A stretch of 64,000 nt of DNA, from assembly GCF_040802235.1 (NCBI RefSeq), contig NC_133156.1, positions 181,238,351-181,302,350 on the forward strand. Direction: 5' to 3'. The DNA comes from Manis javanica (lineage: Eukaryota > Chordata > Mammalia > Pholidota > Manidae). A program made the position numbers and the translations under genes. Below the pieces are notes generated by a model. It saw nothing but the letters and a program-made list of their open reading frames with translations, was not told the DNA's origin and ran no database searches. Below are positions 23,191 to 36,114 of this stretch, one piece after another (positions within the stretch are counted from its first letter, which is position 1; the number at the start of each line of letters is the position of its first letter).

Positions 23191-24349
23191 CTGGTAGTTT
23201 TCTCCTCTTTTCCTTCCTCCTTTCTTCTCTTTTTTTCTACTACCTTATAAGATTGTTTAGGGCTTGGGATGGATCTTTATTTCTGTATACCTTGCATTTC
23301 TCAGCACAGTTATTTGTACATAATAGGTACTTACGCATACAAATTGAATAAATACAATAATATAATTCCCCAGGGAACTACAGTGCTCATTCTAAAAAAT
23401 TATCAAAACATTCTAGGCAAATCTTATCTGTTGCTGGCCTTGCCCTGTTTTTCTAAAATGTCTTATTTCTGACTCCAGCCTTCATGCCTGTGAGCTCTTG
23501 CTGATACCTTCTCTGCTTGGTAAATCGTCCATTTGCTTGTCACAGCCCCTCTGGGAAGCCTAGAGGTTCTGAAAGAAATAACCTGTGTCTTCACTGCACT
23601 TTCTGATACCTCATTTAAGCACTGATCGTAGTATTTTGTAGTTATTTATTTATTTTTTGTCTCTCTCAATGTACCAGGCTTCTTGAGGGCTTGTTCATGG
23701 TGGTGTTCCCTGAGCCTAGCCCAGAAGGGGTTATATATAGATGTCTATGGAGCAAAATGTGACTCTTTCCCAGTGGCAGTGGTGGAGAGTGACACAAGAG
23801 GGCCAGAGGGCCGGGACAGTATGAAGACAATGCCAGACCACAGGGGAAGTCAAAGCTAGAAGATTCCACTGGACTGTCTTCAAGAAGTTGCTTCACCCAG
23901 GCCCTCACCTGCCCCTTGCTCATCCTCTTTCCTCCTTGAGGTGCGGCCATACTGTTGTCCCTTTTACATCCTACTCTTCCTTCAAAGCCCAGCCTGCTCC
24001 ATTCCCTCTAAGCAGCCTCCAGGCCATAGGCTGCTTCTCCACCCACTCATTCATTACTGAGGCAGTGTTTGTGGAGCCCCTTCTAGGTGTGGGACCCTAG
24101 ACCAGGAGCCAAGGAAGGCACAGGAAGAATGAGCCTATAATCAAGAAATATATTCATTTTTATTTTAAGTTTAATATATATTTTAAAAATAGAATATTGC
24201 TTCTATATATTATAGATAATGCTGATTTTTTTCATTTTACAAGCAATTTAAAAAGAGATAAAAATCATACCTATTCCTATTACTCAGAGGCAATCTCTGT
24301 TAACATTTTAATATATTTTCTTCTAATTTTTAAAAAAACCTAGTTTTAT

Positions 24350-25330
24350 GCTTTTTATTTTGAAACAGTTTCAGTCTTATAGAAAAGTTGCGAGAAGAAT
24401 TGAGAGAACTTCCATATGTACCCTTTGCCTAGATCCATCAGTTTTTAACATTTGTCACATTTCCTTTATTATTCTCCTTGTCTAAAAGTGATCATAAAGT
24501 CCTGGAGCATAGCAAATATACATGATATCATCAAGGACATCTTCAATCTGTAAATAAAATAATAGTACCTACATTTCCAGATTTTACTGCTGCCCTGTAT
24601 ATGTTACGCGTTATGTTTTCTCACCCATGTGAGAGTAGGTTATATTCATTTATCCCTTAATACTTCAGTGTATCATAAGAACAAGAACATTCACTTACTT
24701 TTCTGTGTAGACCACTTAGGCCTTTATAACAAAAATACTTCAGACTGGGTGGCTTATGAACAGCAGAAATTAATTTCTCAAGGTTGTGGAAGTTTGGCAG
24801 TCCAAGCTCAAGGTACTGGCTGGTCCATAGATAGCCATCTTCTCTCCAGGGTCCTTGCATGGCGGGAGGGGCAGGAGCTCTCTGGGGTCTCATTCATAGG
24901 GGCACTAACGCCATTCATGAGGGTTTTACTTTCATACCTAATGACCTCCCAAGGCCCCACCTCCTAATACTATTGAATTGGGTGTTAGGATAACATGAAT
25001 TTTGAGGGGGACACAAATATTCAGTCTACAGCAATAACCTTAGTATAGTTATTATAGCCAGGAAATTTAATATGGATACAGTCCTTTTATTAATCCATGA
25101 TTCCTATTCCAGTTCTGTCCATTGTCTCAGTAATGTCCTTGAGAGCATTTTTCTAGGATTCAAACCAGAATCACACGTTGCATTTAGTGTTCCTCGGTCT
25201 TCCTTTGTCTTTGTGACACTGACGCGATGCAGAAGGCTGATTAGTGTATGGGATGCTCCTCAGTTTGGGTTGGTCTGAATTTTCTCACGATTAGATTCAG
25301 TCCCTGCAGAATACTGTGTGAGTGATACTG
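24350..25330 (+). repeat. L1M-type LINE 3' sequence, interrupted by an MLT1 LTR
   Basis: Before the LTR: 'ttgaaacagtttcagtctta', 'tagaaaagttgcgagaagaa', 'cttccatatgtaccctttgc'. After the LTR (about 25,036 on): 'atcacacgttgcatttagtg', 'tcctcggtcttcctttgtct', 'ttttctcacgattagattca'. This is the same 3'-UTR module as in the 19.6-21.0 kb copy. Confidence 0.5.
24707..25035 (-). mobile_element. MLT1-type MaLR solo LTR
   Basis: Second reverse-complement MLT1 LTR, more diverged: 'cttcagactgggtggcttat', 'cagaaattaatttctcaagg', 'gggtctcattcataggggca', 'acctcccaaggccccacctc', end 'gggggacacaaatattcagt'. Same orientation as the copy at 20,451 and also within L1M sequence. Confidence 0.8.
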
Positions 25331-26164
25331 CAAACTTCTCAGGGTACCTGGAGCACATGGTGTCCATCCACCCCTCATCAGTCTGTTGAGCATGTCCTCA
25401 TCATTTTGTGGGATAGCTCTTCATTACTTTACAGCACAGTGAAACGTACTGGTCTCATTCCGTGCCTTCCCTGCCTCAGCTTGGGAATCAGCCACTTTTC
25501 CAAGAAACCCTGGTCTATTAAAGACCAGGATCTGGATGTCACTGTGTCTCTTTGCTATTCACTTAGTATCCACCTAAGTCTATGTTATCTACTTGTCAAT
25601 ATATTAAGTTGGAATCATCCTGTTTATGTGCATTTCACCAAATCATAAGCTTTTTTCCATGTCATAAATGTATGAAAACATGATTTTAAATAGATGCATT
25701 GTGTTCAGTAATATGTATGAACCATCATTTATTTAACCACCCACCTTTTAAAATAATGCCTCGTTGAGCATCCTCAGCATATACCTATGACATCAGCCTT
25801 GAACGTCTCTGATTATTTCCTTAGACTAGATTCTTAGAGGTGAAATTTTGTCAGGACCAGAGTAGATTGTGTATAAGTGAAGAAATGGTTTAGGCCATCT
25901 GAGTTACAAGAGGTTAGAAGGAACTATTTTAATTAGGAATGGTGCTGATGCTTGATCTGGTGTGTGAGGGGCAGCATGTGATGGATGGAGTAGGCGGGGA
26001 GAGATGGAGGTGGCTCTGGGCCAGTGTGTAGAGGCGACTTTGAGGAGACCTGGGACCTGGTGTAGGGTATTTTTTGGGAGTGGAAAGGAGCAGAAGTTGG
26101 CTCCAGGGTCTGGTGTCCTAGTGAGCAGGAGGAGGGAGTGTGGAGGCTCAGTTTCTTCCATGGT

Positions 26165-26205
26165 GCGGGGGGTGGGGTGGGGGGGGGGCGCGGGGCGGCG
26201 GAGGG
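26165..26205 (+). other. G-rich tract with G-quadruplex potential
   Basis: At least five runs of four or more G separated by one to three bases (GGGGGGTGGGGTGGGG and onward, then GCGGGGCGG). It lies about 750 bp upstream of SFXN5 exon 2. The tract fits the canonical quadruplex pattern on the + strand. Confidence 0.6.
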
Positions 26206-26956
26206 AGCTGCGAGGCTCCAGGGAGAATCTGGGGCAGAGCCTGGAGGGTAGCAGGCATGAGCCCTCAGTGTTTGCAGCTTTCCCCTTTGTTCTCCAGCTT
26301 GGCGCCCTCTCTCTTCCCCTTGAGCTTGGCTCTGCCTGACTGGCTTTGCCCCTAGGGCAGAGGGCCCAGCATTGCTCCATTTCCTTTCATTGTGCTCTAA
26401 TGCCTGTGGCCTGCTTTGCACAAAGCCCTCCTTTTCCAGGGCCCCTGCTCTGGGCAAAGCTACGGGAAGTTGGCCCCTAGTTCTGGGCCTTGCAGCAGCT
26501 CCAGGGCTAAGGATGAAGGGGGAGCCATGGTGCTGGAGCTCTGCCTGTGGAGTCGGGGGGCTTCCCCTGGGGGCAGAGCCTGAAGAAGGCAGGGAGGCCA
26601 TCTTGGGAGAGTGTTGGGAACCAGAGCTCACCTCAGCCTGCGTGCTCCGTGGTGCTTGGCAGCTGCATAAAGGATCTCAGGGTACTGGGGCAAGAGGGGG
26701 AAGAATGGGAGGCACCTCAAAGAAAAGCTGGGACGGTCACTGTCTTCATGGTTTTCATGAGTTACTTTAGAAGCTCTCAGACTTGGGAAAGCTGCCCTTG
26801 GGTCATGAAACGCAAACCTTATGGGCATTCATTCCCCACATGGGGAGTCTGGGGACTGTGGGACCCTAATAGTAAGGGTGGGTTGCAGGGCGGGCCCCCC
26901 AGTTTCTGGAGGATGGGGCACTGCAGCTGATCTCTTCTCTCCCACCCCTCCTGCAG

Positions 26957-27025
26957 ACCTCCTTCTATGGCCGCTTCAGGCACTTCCTGGACATCATTGA
27001 CCCTCGTACGCTCTTTGTCACTGAG
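26957..27025 (+). CDS. SFXN5: SFXN5 exon 2
   Basis: 69-nt exon (23 codons, phase 0 at both ends), acceptor CTCCTGCAG, donor GTAAGT. Encodes [20 protein letters not shown] then VTE, joining exon 1 in frame. The FxGRxxHFLDxIDPRTLF block is strongly conserved across sideroflexins and belongs to the N-terminal matrix/intermembrane segment ahead of the membrane helices. Skipping it would keep frame but remove this block. Confidence 0.96.
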
Positions 27026-27099
27026 GTAAGTCATGGCTGTCCCTCTCAGTGGAGGCCCCTTGGCCTTTATACCTCTTGTCACTTCAGAAGATCCATGGA

Positions 27100-28060
27100 T
27101 CATCAGTGTGTATGCTTTGTACATATTATCTCATTTAATTTGGATCTCACAGCATCCCTTCAAGGTAGATATATATCATTATTACTATTCACATTTTAAT
27201 GAAGTTATTACCTGGTACATGAATGACATGCTCATTACAACAGTTCAAACAGTACAGAAGTGTTTAAGTTGAACAATAAAGTATCTTTTATATACTCTCT
27301 CTACCCATTTCCTTCCTCTCATAGGTAATGTTAGGTTTATTAAGGTATAATTTCCTTTTGTATGTAGACCATTCTATGAGTTTTGACAAACATATTCAGC
27401 CATATACCCACCACCACAATGAAAATGTGGAACATTTCTAACACTCTAAAATGTTCCCTCATACCTATTTATAATTGATCTGCCCTGCCCCCACCCAACC
27501 TCTGACAACCACTTGTTTTCTGTCCTTATTGTTTTCCTGTTTCTAGAATATTATATAAATAGAATCCTACAGTAGTTAATTTTGTGTGTCTGACTTCTTA
27601 CCCTTAGCGTAATGCTTCTGAGATTCATATATATTGTTCTGTGTACCAATAGTTCATGACTTCTTGTTGCTGAGTAATATTCCATTGAAAGGATGTTCCA
27701 GAATTTGTTTATCCATCCACTTGTTGATGAACAGCTGGGCTGTTTACAATTTTGGGCAATTGTAAATAAAACTGCTATGAGCATTTTGTGTGTGGATGTA
27801 TGCTTTCATTTCTCTCTAGTAAATAACTAGGAACAGATCACTAACTCACACAGTAAGTATGGAAAGTGTATGTTTAACTTAATAGGAAACTGCCAAACTG
27901 TTGTTCAGAGTGGCTCTACATTTTACATTCCCATTGGCAATGTTCCAGTTGCTCTACATCCTCACCAATACCTAATATTGTCAAATTTAAATTTATGTCG
28001 TTTATTTCAGCCATTATAAGAAGTGTATCTATAGCCTTTGTATGCATATTTACAAATGTG
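27100..28060 (+). repeat. MIR fragment and L1M-type LINE 3' UTR
   Basis: 27,100-27,205 is a partial antisense MIR ('acatattatctcatttaatt'). From about 27,320 the L1M 3'-UTR set follows: 'ttaaggtataatttcctttt', 'gagttttgacaaacatattc', 'ttgctgagtaatattccatt', 'tttgtttatccatccacttg', 'ctgggctgtttacaattttg', then 'ttcccattggcaatgttcca'. The order matches other old L1 ends. Confidence 0.6.
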
Positions 28061-28089
28061 TGTAGGAATGCATGCATATATAAAATAGC

Positions 28090-28290
28090 AAATATTTATT
28101 AAGCATTTACTGTGAGCAAGGCAGTGTTGTAAGCATTTTATATGCATAGGTCATCAGATTAACTCAAAGCAACCCTCTGAGGTAGATACTGTTATAAGTT
28201 CCATTTTACAGATGAGGAAACAAAGAGACAGAAGTTAAGGCTCATGCACATGGTGCTAGCCAGTGGTGGAGCCAGCATATGAACCCAGGT
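28090..28290 (-). repeat. MIR SINE
   Basis: Nearly complete antisense MIR: 'atttattaagcatttactgt', 'ttccattttacagatgagga', 'gctagccagtggtggagcca', 'gaacccagg'. Confidence 0.75.
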
Positions 28291-28656
28291 AAGCTTGTTT
28301 CCAGAACCTTTATTCTTAGCCAGTTTGTGTCCTATTCAGGTAACTCTCCCAACATTACTCAGCTGGCAGAAGGCCAGAGCTCCTGCCCTGGGCCCCCCCT
28401 ATCCCAAGGAAAGTCACTGAACCTCCAAGTCAGCTGCCTGAGTTGACAGCACTTCTCTGCACATCTCCATGTTGAGCATTGGCTTGTTTCAGCCCTGGAA
28501 CTATCAGCTCTGGGAGGGAAAAGCCATGATGGAAAGAGACAACAAGGACCTACACCCATCCCCACTGTGCCTGAGGCAGCAGCCCAGTAACATGAAATGT
28601 CGGAATTACCCTGATAACGTGATTTCCTACTGCATCTAAGCAGGACAAAGGGCCCA

Positions 28657-28729
28657 GGTTGCACCTGTATCTAGTTTTGCACCACTCTGTAACTTTCCAG
28701 AAAGGTGCAAAACTAGATACAGTTGCAAC
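28657..28729. other. Near-perfect 27-bp inverted repeat (hairpin)
   Basis: The left arm (28,657-28,683) contains TGTATCTAGTTTTGCACC. The right arm (28,704-28,729) contains GGTGCAAAACTAGATACA. They pair over 26 of 27 positions around a 20-nt loop, with one C/T mismatch. As RNA from either strand this is a hairpin of about 73 nt, the size of a pre-miRNA stem. It lies in SFXN5 intron 2 in sequence I cannot assign to a known repeat. It could be a miRNA-like precursor or a palindromic MITE relic. Confidence 0.6.
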
Positions 28730-31559
28730 ATAAACCCCAACATAAATCGCAGGGAAAGGAGGAAGTGGAGATCCATGTTTAACTCAAAGGATAGAGGTGC
28801 TACTGGAAGACTGGGGCACATTGAGAGATAGGGGAGGAAGACTTAGGCAGTGAGGAAGCATTTCAGTGCTCCCCAGTTACCATGAACAGGCAGGAGCTTT
28901 GAGGATGGGTTGGCAATATAGGGCAGCATGTTACCTATGCCAGGGGGCTCACACCTTCTCTCTTCTCCAGCCCACCCTCCTCTTCATTCCCAGACCATTT
29001 CATTCTGCTGCTTTCCTCCGGTATCACATCTTTCTTCTTCAGGTCTTGCATTTTGAAAGACCCTAACATTCTTGTACATTTCTCAACCCTTTTTGGCCTG
29101 TTATCAGTAATTGAAATGTCAAAGCAACTTGACTATTCACTGACTAGGAAATAACCAATCAACAGCCAACAGCAATTTTAGCATGTTTTTCAAATTTTGC
29201 ATGTTCCCTCCTTTTATCAAAGATTCTGATAGGCTTCCCAGAATGATCCATACCTCCCCTCCTTGCTGCACCCCAGTCAAGGACTATTCCCAGCACTACC
29301 TGCTGGCCTTTCAGAGTTTCTGCCCACTGAAGCTCTTCTAGGCTCCTCAAACTGTGGAACAGCCATGGGTGGTGGAAGAGCCGTGAGTGGGGCCTTCAGG
29401 CCCTCACTGGTTCTAAGCATTTTACATGCATTGGTTCTAGTCCACGCTTAAGCCACCTGCGTGGAAGCACCGAGAAATAAAGCACCAAGGAATTAGAAGC
29501 ACTGAAAGGGAAGAATCTGTTACCTGAGCCCCTCCCCCATGAACTGGGGCACTGCCAGGAGGCCCAGGCTCCCTGTTCCACTGGGCTCAGTCCACAGACC
29601 ATGGTTCACGTTTACAGAACACTCTTTGTCTCCCATGGTCTTTGGATGGTGTTCTGGGAGGGAGTGTGGGGAGATAGCTGCACAGTTGGAGGGGATCGGG
29701 ACAGGCCTGTCAGCCTGTGAGGGTGGGAAGACAGTCGAACACATGGAGCGATTGTTCTGGAAGCTGGAGGTTCCCCAGATGGAAAGATCCTGAGCAGGTT
29801 GAGCTGTCCAATGACCTGCTTCTGAGGGGCATTAGCTGAGTCGATGGATAGACTCGTCTTAAGAGAATTTTGCAGCTACTTGTTTATAATTTATAACTGA
29901 CCAGGCTTTAAAAAGATTCCAATCCTTCTTTGTGTAATGAGGCAGAGGAAATTTTATTCACTATTATTTCTCTCAGGAAGAAGGCTGTCTTTGTTCTAAG
30001 AATGTCTTGAGCAAGGCTTCAGAGTAGGAGGAAGTTGGTCTGCTTGACAGAAGGGAAGAACTGTGCTCTTTGATCCTACAAGAGAGAGGAGAGAGAAGGC
30101 AGAATAGGGAAAAAGCAGTGGGAAGGAGAGCAAGGAACCAGGCTGAGCTGAAAAGCCAGTGGCTGGGGCTCTTTTGAGATTGGTCAGGCCTCTGTGCAGT
30201 GGAAGTTGTTGCCATGTCACACTAATGTCCCCTCCACTGTCATTCCAGGGAAGCTGTCAGTAAAGTCTGCCTAGCTCACAAAATTTCTGCAAGAGTAGAT
30301 TATTTGGTAGCAGGTCTTGAGTGGCTGTGAGTCTCCTGAGGGTGCCATGTGTGCAGGATCAGGCTCAAGGAAGGAAACCACCAGGAGCTGGCAGAAGGCC
30401 CAGCTTTGACTTTCCTCATAGGTCGTGGAATTCCATCTCTATCTCTAAGGTCAAGGCTGAACCAGCTGACATCTAAGTTACTGTTACTTGTGGAGAAGAT
30501 GAAAGGGCTTTGCTATTCTGAAGTCAATAATATTTAAGGGAATGAATGGTTGACAGATTACAATTTTGAAGGGCATAGAAAACTAACTGAAATAGTGTTA
30601 ATAACACTAAGTCATTACTAGTATAGGTGTAGTAGTCTAAAACTTATTGGGGTGTATTGTAGGGTAGAATAAATAAGTACTTATATTTATGAACCAGGGT
30701 TCTTATCATGGGAGTAGGGAGATACAAATATAGTGTAGGGGAAAGATTCATGTGGTGTATTTGAACTGGAGGTATCAGTGTGAACTCATGATTCACACAC
30801 ACACACATTTACCAATTCTGTATTTCCCAGTTTCCTGGCTTTCTTCACTGAATGGGCCTAGAAATGATGATGCCCTGGTAATAATGAACACAGCACTCAG
30901 ATGCTGGTTTCTAAACACTGCTACCCACTAAGAGGAACCAGGGCTTCTTGGAAAGATGGCCAGATCCACATCTGGGTCAAGGGAGATTGCTCTGGAAAGT
31001 GAGAAAGTTCTTGAGAATGATGGAGACACGAAAACTGGCTTGAAGGGAAACCCACTGGCCACATTTGGGACAGTTTGAGCATTAAAAAGAATAAAAGCAA
31101 TGGATTATAATACATTGAATAATAATGATGATGATAAATCCATGAGTCCATAGTAATACTAAAAATGTAGGACGGCGAAGCTCCCCTTCCCAGAAGAATG
31201 CCAGCTAATAAATGTAGAAGGAAATAGCCATAGTGTAACCCTCAGTGAAATAACTGAATCCATCCAGGATCACTAATGGATAATGCAATTTCCATAAAAT
31301 GAAAGGTTTGGGGAAGCAGGATATTCATATGCTCTCAAGTAAGTACCACCCTGAAGATTACTTAGCAGTTACAAAGGGGAAGAGGTACCTTTACACTTGA
31401 GAGCTTGGAAGCCACCCATTTAATAGGTGACCAAGCTTCAGCATCACCAACAATGAGGTCAACGGGCTATGCCTCCTGATGTGATGTGGCTCTGTTAGTA
31501 TCCCTAAAGACTGGTGTCTGTGGAAGTCTAAAGAAGAAAATAAAAGCTATTCATACTCC

Positions 31560-32300
31560 CACCTGCCAGAAATGATCAACATTAACATTTCGGTGCATGT
31601 GTATGTACAAAATAAGGGTGATTTATATTATATATTATATGTAGAGAAAAGCATATATGATATATATGTTTACATAATATGTATACATGATATATACTTT
31701 TTTGGTATAGCATATCATGAGCATTTTTCCTTGTTATTAAATGTTGTTTCAAAATGTGTTTAATTACTGCATAGTGATCTATTATGTGATTATTTTATAA
31801 TTTAATTCCTAATTTTCTCTACTGTTGACCATTTGGGTGGTTTAAAGTTTTTTGCCATTATAATATTATAATAAATATCCTTATATATAAGTCTTCCCAT
31901 ATTTCTCTTTTTTGCCTTTGGATAAATTCCTAGAATTGGGATTTCTAAATGAAAGACATTTGAAGTCTTTTGATATGTACTGTCAGATTGCCCTGCAGAT
32001 TGTTGCAACCTGTACCAAGATTATATCCGTGTATACTCTCAATCGTAGTGAGTGAGGGTGTCTACTTACATGCATTCCAGACAAAATTTAAATATATTTA
32101 ATAAAATTTTTCGTTTAAAAATACCCAATGTTAGTACCTTTATACACTTCAAGTTCTTGCCCACTTGTATACATTTTTGGCTTATTATATTGAAGATGGA
32201 TTTTTTATTTGCGTTTTTCCTTCATTTCCTAGTCTTTGTAATTTTTCAAAATCAAGTGCTATTATATAGTATAAACAGCCATCCCCATTAGACTTCTAGA
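31560..32300 (+). repeat. L1M-type LINE 3' UTR
   Basis: 'catgagcatttttccttgtt', 'tactgcatagtgatctatta', 'gaccatttgggtggtttaaa', 'aataaatatccttatatata', 'tgtactgtcagattgccctg' occur in the usual order of an old L1 3' end. A TA-rich simple stretch lies at 31,622-31,700. Confidence 0.5.
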
Positions 32301-35300
32301 TCTAACAGGTTGTTTCTTCTCTTTTGCTTTCCTTCAAAAAACAGTCTTGGCCATATCACTTTTCACTTCTGCTGAATTAAGTTGTTAGAATAAATTCCCA
32401 AAAGTAGGGTTTCCAGGCTAGAAGCCATGATTGTTTTTGAAGTTCTTAGGATAGTTGGACAGATTTATTTTCTAAAGGGGTGTACCACTTGGCATGCTTA
32501 CAGAATTCTACTGATTTACCTCACACAGGCCCCCTGAAGGTGATCAGAGGTCAGCCGCAGGGAGAGCAGAACTTCTCCCCATGTGTCCCTGCTTTCTCCT
32601 CCCCTTGGGCCACCCAGAGAGTGGCTTGTGGTTGGTGGGAGCCAAAGACCAAACTCAGTACAAATAACCATAACCATGACGGGGGGTCGCAGGACTGCTA
32701 GTAGGGGACAAGAAAGGAGTTAGGAAGGCTTGGGAAGACAAGAGAAGGGCTTGGGACTCTGCCTGAACATAAATCATTAACTTTGGGCCCCAAGTCACAC
32801 TGCTTGGGGGCCAGTATAGGAATAGTTCAAGCCCTGGGTGCAGACAAGGTGAGAATGCATGACTCTGACCTTGACAGATGCAAGACTTGCCAGGTGAGAA
32901 CAATTGGATGGTGAATAGTCAAGGTATGATGTGACATTACCTGCTGGCCCCTGCCAGCCATTCCTGCACTGTCTTCTCATGCATACCCCAATGCCAAGCC
33001 ATTCTCCCCAACCCTTGACACTACTTTTTTCCCCTTTTTTAGTTCTGCAAGCTTTGCAACTCCCAAACTCCCCACTTTGCCTGATATGCCCATGTTTCAA
33101 TCGTACCCGCTTTGTCTGAACATGCTGCTCAATTTCTCTGTGTCAGGCCCGGCCTGACTTGAATGAGAGTAAAGAAGACCCTTCCTTTTCTTACCTGGGG
33201 TGCCCTGCCCCAGTCGGTATCAGCTTTGAGGGGATGCGGGCATTGATGTGGTTTCTTTGGGAGACCACCCTTCCCTCAGTTGCTGTCAAGAGGACAGGAG
33301 GTTCTTCCATGCTGACCTTGTAGAAATGGCTCAGGACTGGGATTGAAGGAACTGAGTGTTTCTAAGTGCCACCCACTCGGTCTGTGGCCCTGGACATGGA
33401 AATGCCCTTCCCTCTCTGGCCCCAGTTGTCTCAAGGAAGGGATAGCCTACATGGCTCTACGATAGACATATGCAAAGGGGTGTTCTTATCCCCTGTGAGC
33501 AGGACACAGTCTCTTGGAATCCTGGGATTCTGTAAAACCAGCTTCACCATCAAGGGGCCTTGGCCAACTGCTTAGAAACCTGGTTTCCGAACCTGACCAT
33601 ATCCTTCACCTCTACCCCCAGCAGCCTCAATCATTCATTTTTGTTAAATCCCCATTTTGCAGGGGTCCTGTGTTGGTGATGGGCTTGGGGTGAGCTGGTC
33701 CCAAGGACCTGCAAAGGTGCCCAAACTCAGTCCTCTGCTCCTCACACTTTGCAGTCTCTGCCAGGTAACCCGGGCACGCAGGTGGCAAGTGGCAGGGTCT
33801 TGGGAGAGGAGCAACCTAAATGCTCTCTGTTCAGAGGAGGGAGGGAACATTTCTGGAAGATTCCTGGCAAAGGTGGCATTGTGCCTTGAAGGACAGATGG
33901 GATGGTGATGAGCTGATGGGGAGGAAGGGTGTCCTGTGAAGTGAGCAGTGTGAGCAGGGTCAGGAGGTGGAACACAGGTGGGCCTGGTGGGGGGGTGCTC
34001 CCTTTATTAGAAGGGTGTGACATATTTCTGGCACCACCCACATCCTTGCCTGGTGCTGTTACTCCCATCATATATGTAATATATTCGATATTATTATAAC
34101 AAGTTAAATGTTTAAATCAGTTTGACCTCCCTCCTTAGCCAACCAGGGGTTACACTCAGTCTGCATTTAGCTGAGGGGTAGGGCTACGGCGCCCTCCTCC
34201 CTCACAGGAAAGATTAGTTGTGCTTCTGATGGCTCTTTCCCCAGCTTTCCCTTTTGTGCCCTTCTCTCCCTGTGTCTCTCTGTCCCCATTCCTGTCCTGC
34301 CTGGCCTCCTGCCCCCTCTGGCCACCACCCTAGCTCTCCATGCATGTCCCTTGGCTTCCTTCTCCTTCCCCTCAGGGCCTTGTGGCAGGACTCTTGGGGC
34401 CAGGTTTCTCCTCCATTCAAATTACCTCTCTAGGGTCAGCTTTTCCAGAGGGACTTTCTGGAGATCATGCCTCCTCCATATAAGGAGACACCCTCCTGGT
34501 GACACTTTTCTGGCAGGCAAGCTAGAGGCAGGCAGGCCAGTGATGGAGTCTGAGAAGCAGTGACCTGCACCATCCCTCCCCCTGTCCCAGGCCTGTAGAG
34601 AAGAGCCCACAGCCTTGTCTCTGGGCCTGGCAGGACCCCTCACCATCTTTGCATTCAAGGTCTGGCTGCCTGTTTGTTCCTGGTCAAAAGACTTCCTGCA
34701 AACTTCACCCTGCCCCCACCCCTCAAGGGCCCAGGGCTCTTCCACCAAGCCTCACAGTGCGTCCTGCTGAGAGGAGGGTTTAAAGCAGGGAGGCCCTCCT
34801 CCCAGCCCTCAAGTCTCCCTGAAGATGGCCCCCTTCTCTGCAGTGAGAAGACCAGCCCCCAAGCAGCCAGCCTTCCCGGCCTCTCAAGACAGCAGCCTGG
34901 GCCTTGGCTGCACCACAGAGGGGCCTGGAGCCCCAGCCCCTCAGCCTCTGACAGAGGCCCTGACTGAGGGTCAGTAAGGCCCCGAGGCGGAGAGCGTTCT
35001 AGCTTCCCTCAGTCCTGCCTTCTCAGACTTGTCTTGAGGAACTTGGGTTCTAGTTCTCCCTCAACGCACGCCAGGATCAGGGCTCTTTGGAACTTACTTT
35101 GTGGCAGGAGGCCTCCCTTTGATGACCGTGTAAAATGAGATGGAATCTGGCCACGTTGTTATAGGAACTCAGGAGAATCCCTGGAGTGGGAAAATAATGA
35201 GAACACGGGGCCATTCAGTGCTCGGCACTGAAAAGTAGGGCATTCATTGTCCAGGTGCGGAGGCTGGGCCTGGATGGGGAGCTGGCGGCATCACTAGGAG

Positions 35301-36114
35301 CTTTTGAGGGGCGTGGGGGCTGAGCAAGGGTCTGTAAACTCTGGGTTCAAATACTAAACTGCACACTTTCTATCAGTGTGATCTTAAGCAAGTTAAACAA
35401 TCAACATGATCTCATTTTGCTGCAAAGCAAATTTATTCTATTTAGAAGGAAAAACATCCTCACTTTTGCAGGAGTCACCTCCATGGTATGTTTACAGGTG
35501 ACTTAAAATAATTTTTTGTGCTTTTCTATATTTTTCTCAAATATTCTCTGAACACCGTGGATTAACTGGTGGGGTGGGGAACCCTGAAAACACAAAGCTG
35601 TCTCCACTTTGGAAGCAGATTCTGGGAACTGGACTCTGGAATTTTGGAACTGATATGCATACATTTGAAAGGGGAGGAGCAGTACTTCCCAGCAGTTAGT
35701 CTGCTCCCAAGAAAAGTTTTCCAGGCTCCTTAATGCCCCTGGTTAGACCAGCTCTGGCCATAGGTACTTCCCACAGAGCCCTAAAGGGTCAGGGTGGCCT
35801 GGCTGGCTTGTCCAGGCTGTTACAGTACCTGAGGTGGCTGATCATTTCCCATAGGCTACAAGGCTGTGCTGCCAGCTGGCTCAGCGGATGCCTGTCACCC
35901 CACTGGGTGCCCTTCCTGCTGCTGCATCCTGCCTTCAAACCAAGGGCTTATGGGTGGTCTCTCCAAGGTCCCATGCTCAGCCAGCTTCGTCCTTCTATTG
36001 CAAGGGGAGGAGGGTGGCTTCATTGGATTTCTTCCCCCACACTGGGCATCCCTTATATCTGGGTTTTTCATCTAACCTTGGCATGGCTGCCTTCTAGGAC
36101 TGCTGTTTCTTGTT

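Larger units (their letters stand above)
16628..26956 (+). other. SFXN5: SFXN5 intron 1
   Basis: Donor GTGAGA, acceptor CTGCAG. The first kilobase is CpG island. The rest is mainly repeats: L2 (18.6-19.5 kb), MIR, L1M with nested MLT1 LTRs (19.6-21.0 and 24.3-25.3 kb), a MER5-like element, and a G-rich tract near 26.17 kb. 17,700-18,600 is possibly faint L2. I see nothing recognisable in 21,900-23,090 beyond a short CTTTG repeat near 22,618, or in 25,900-26,950 apart from the G tract. No additional exon is supported. Confidence 0.8.

Noticed and set aside
28657..28729. Hairpin as a MADE1/mir-548 copy
   Set aside because: It lacks the MADE1 arm sequence beyond GGTGCAAAA and the usual TA-flanked 80-bp layout, so kept as an unassigned hairpin.
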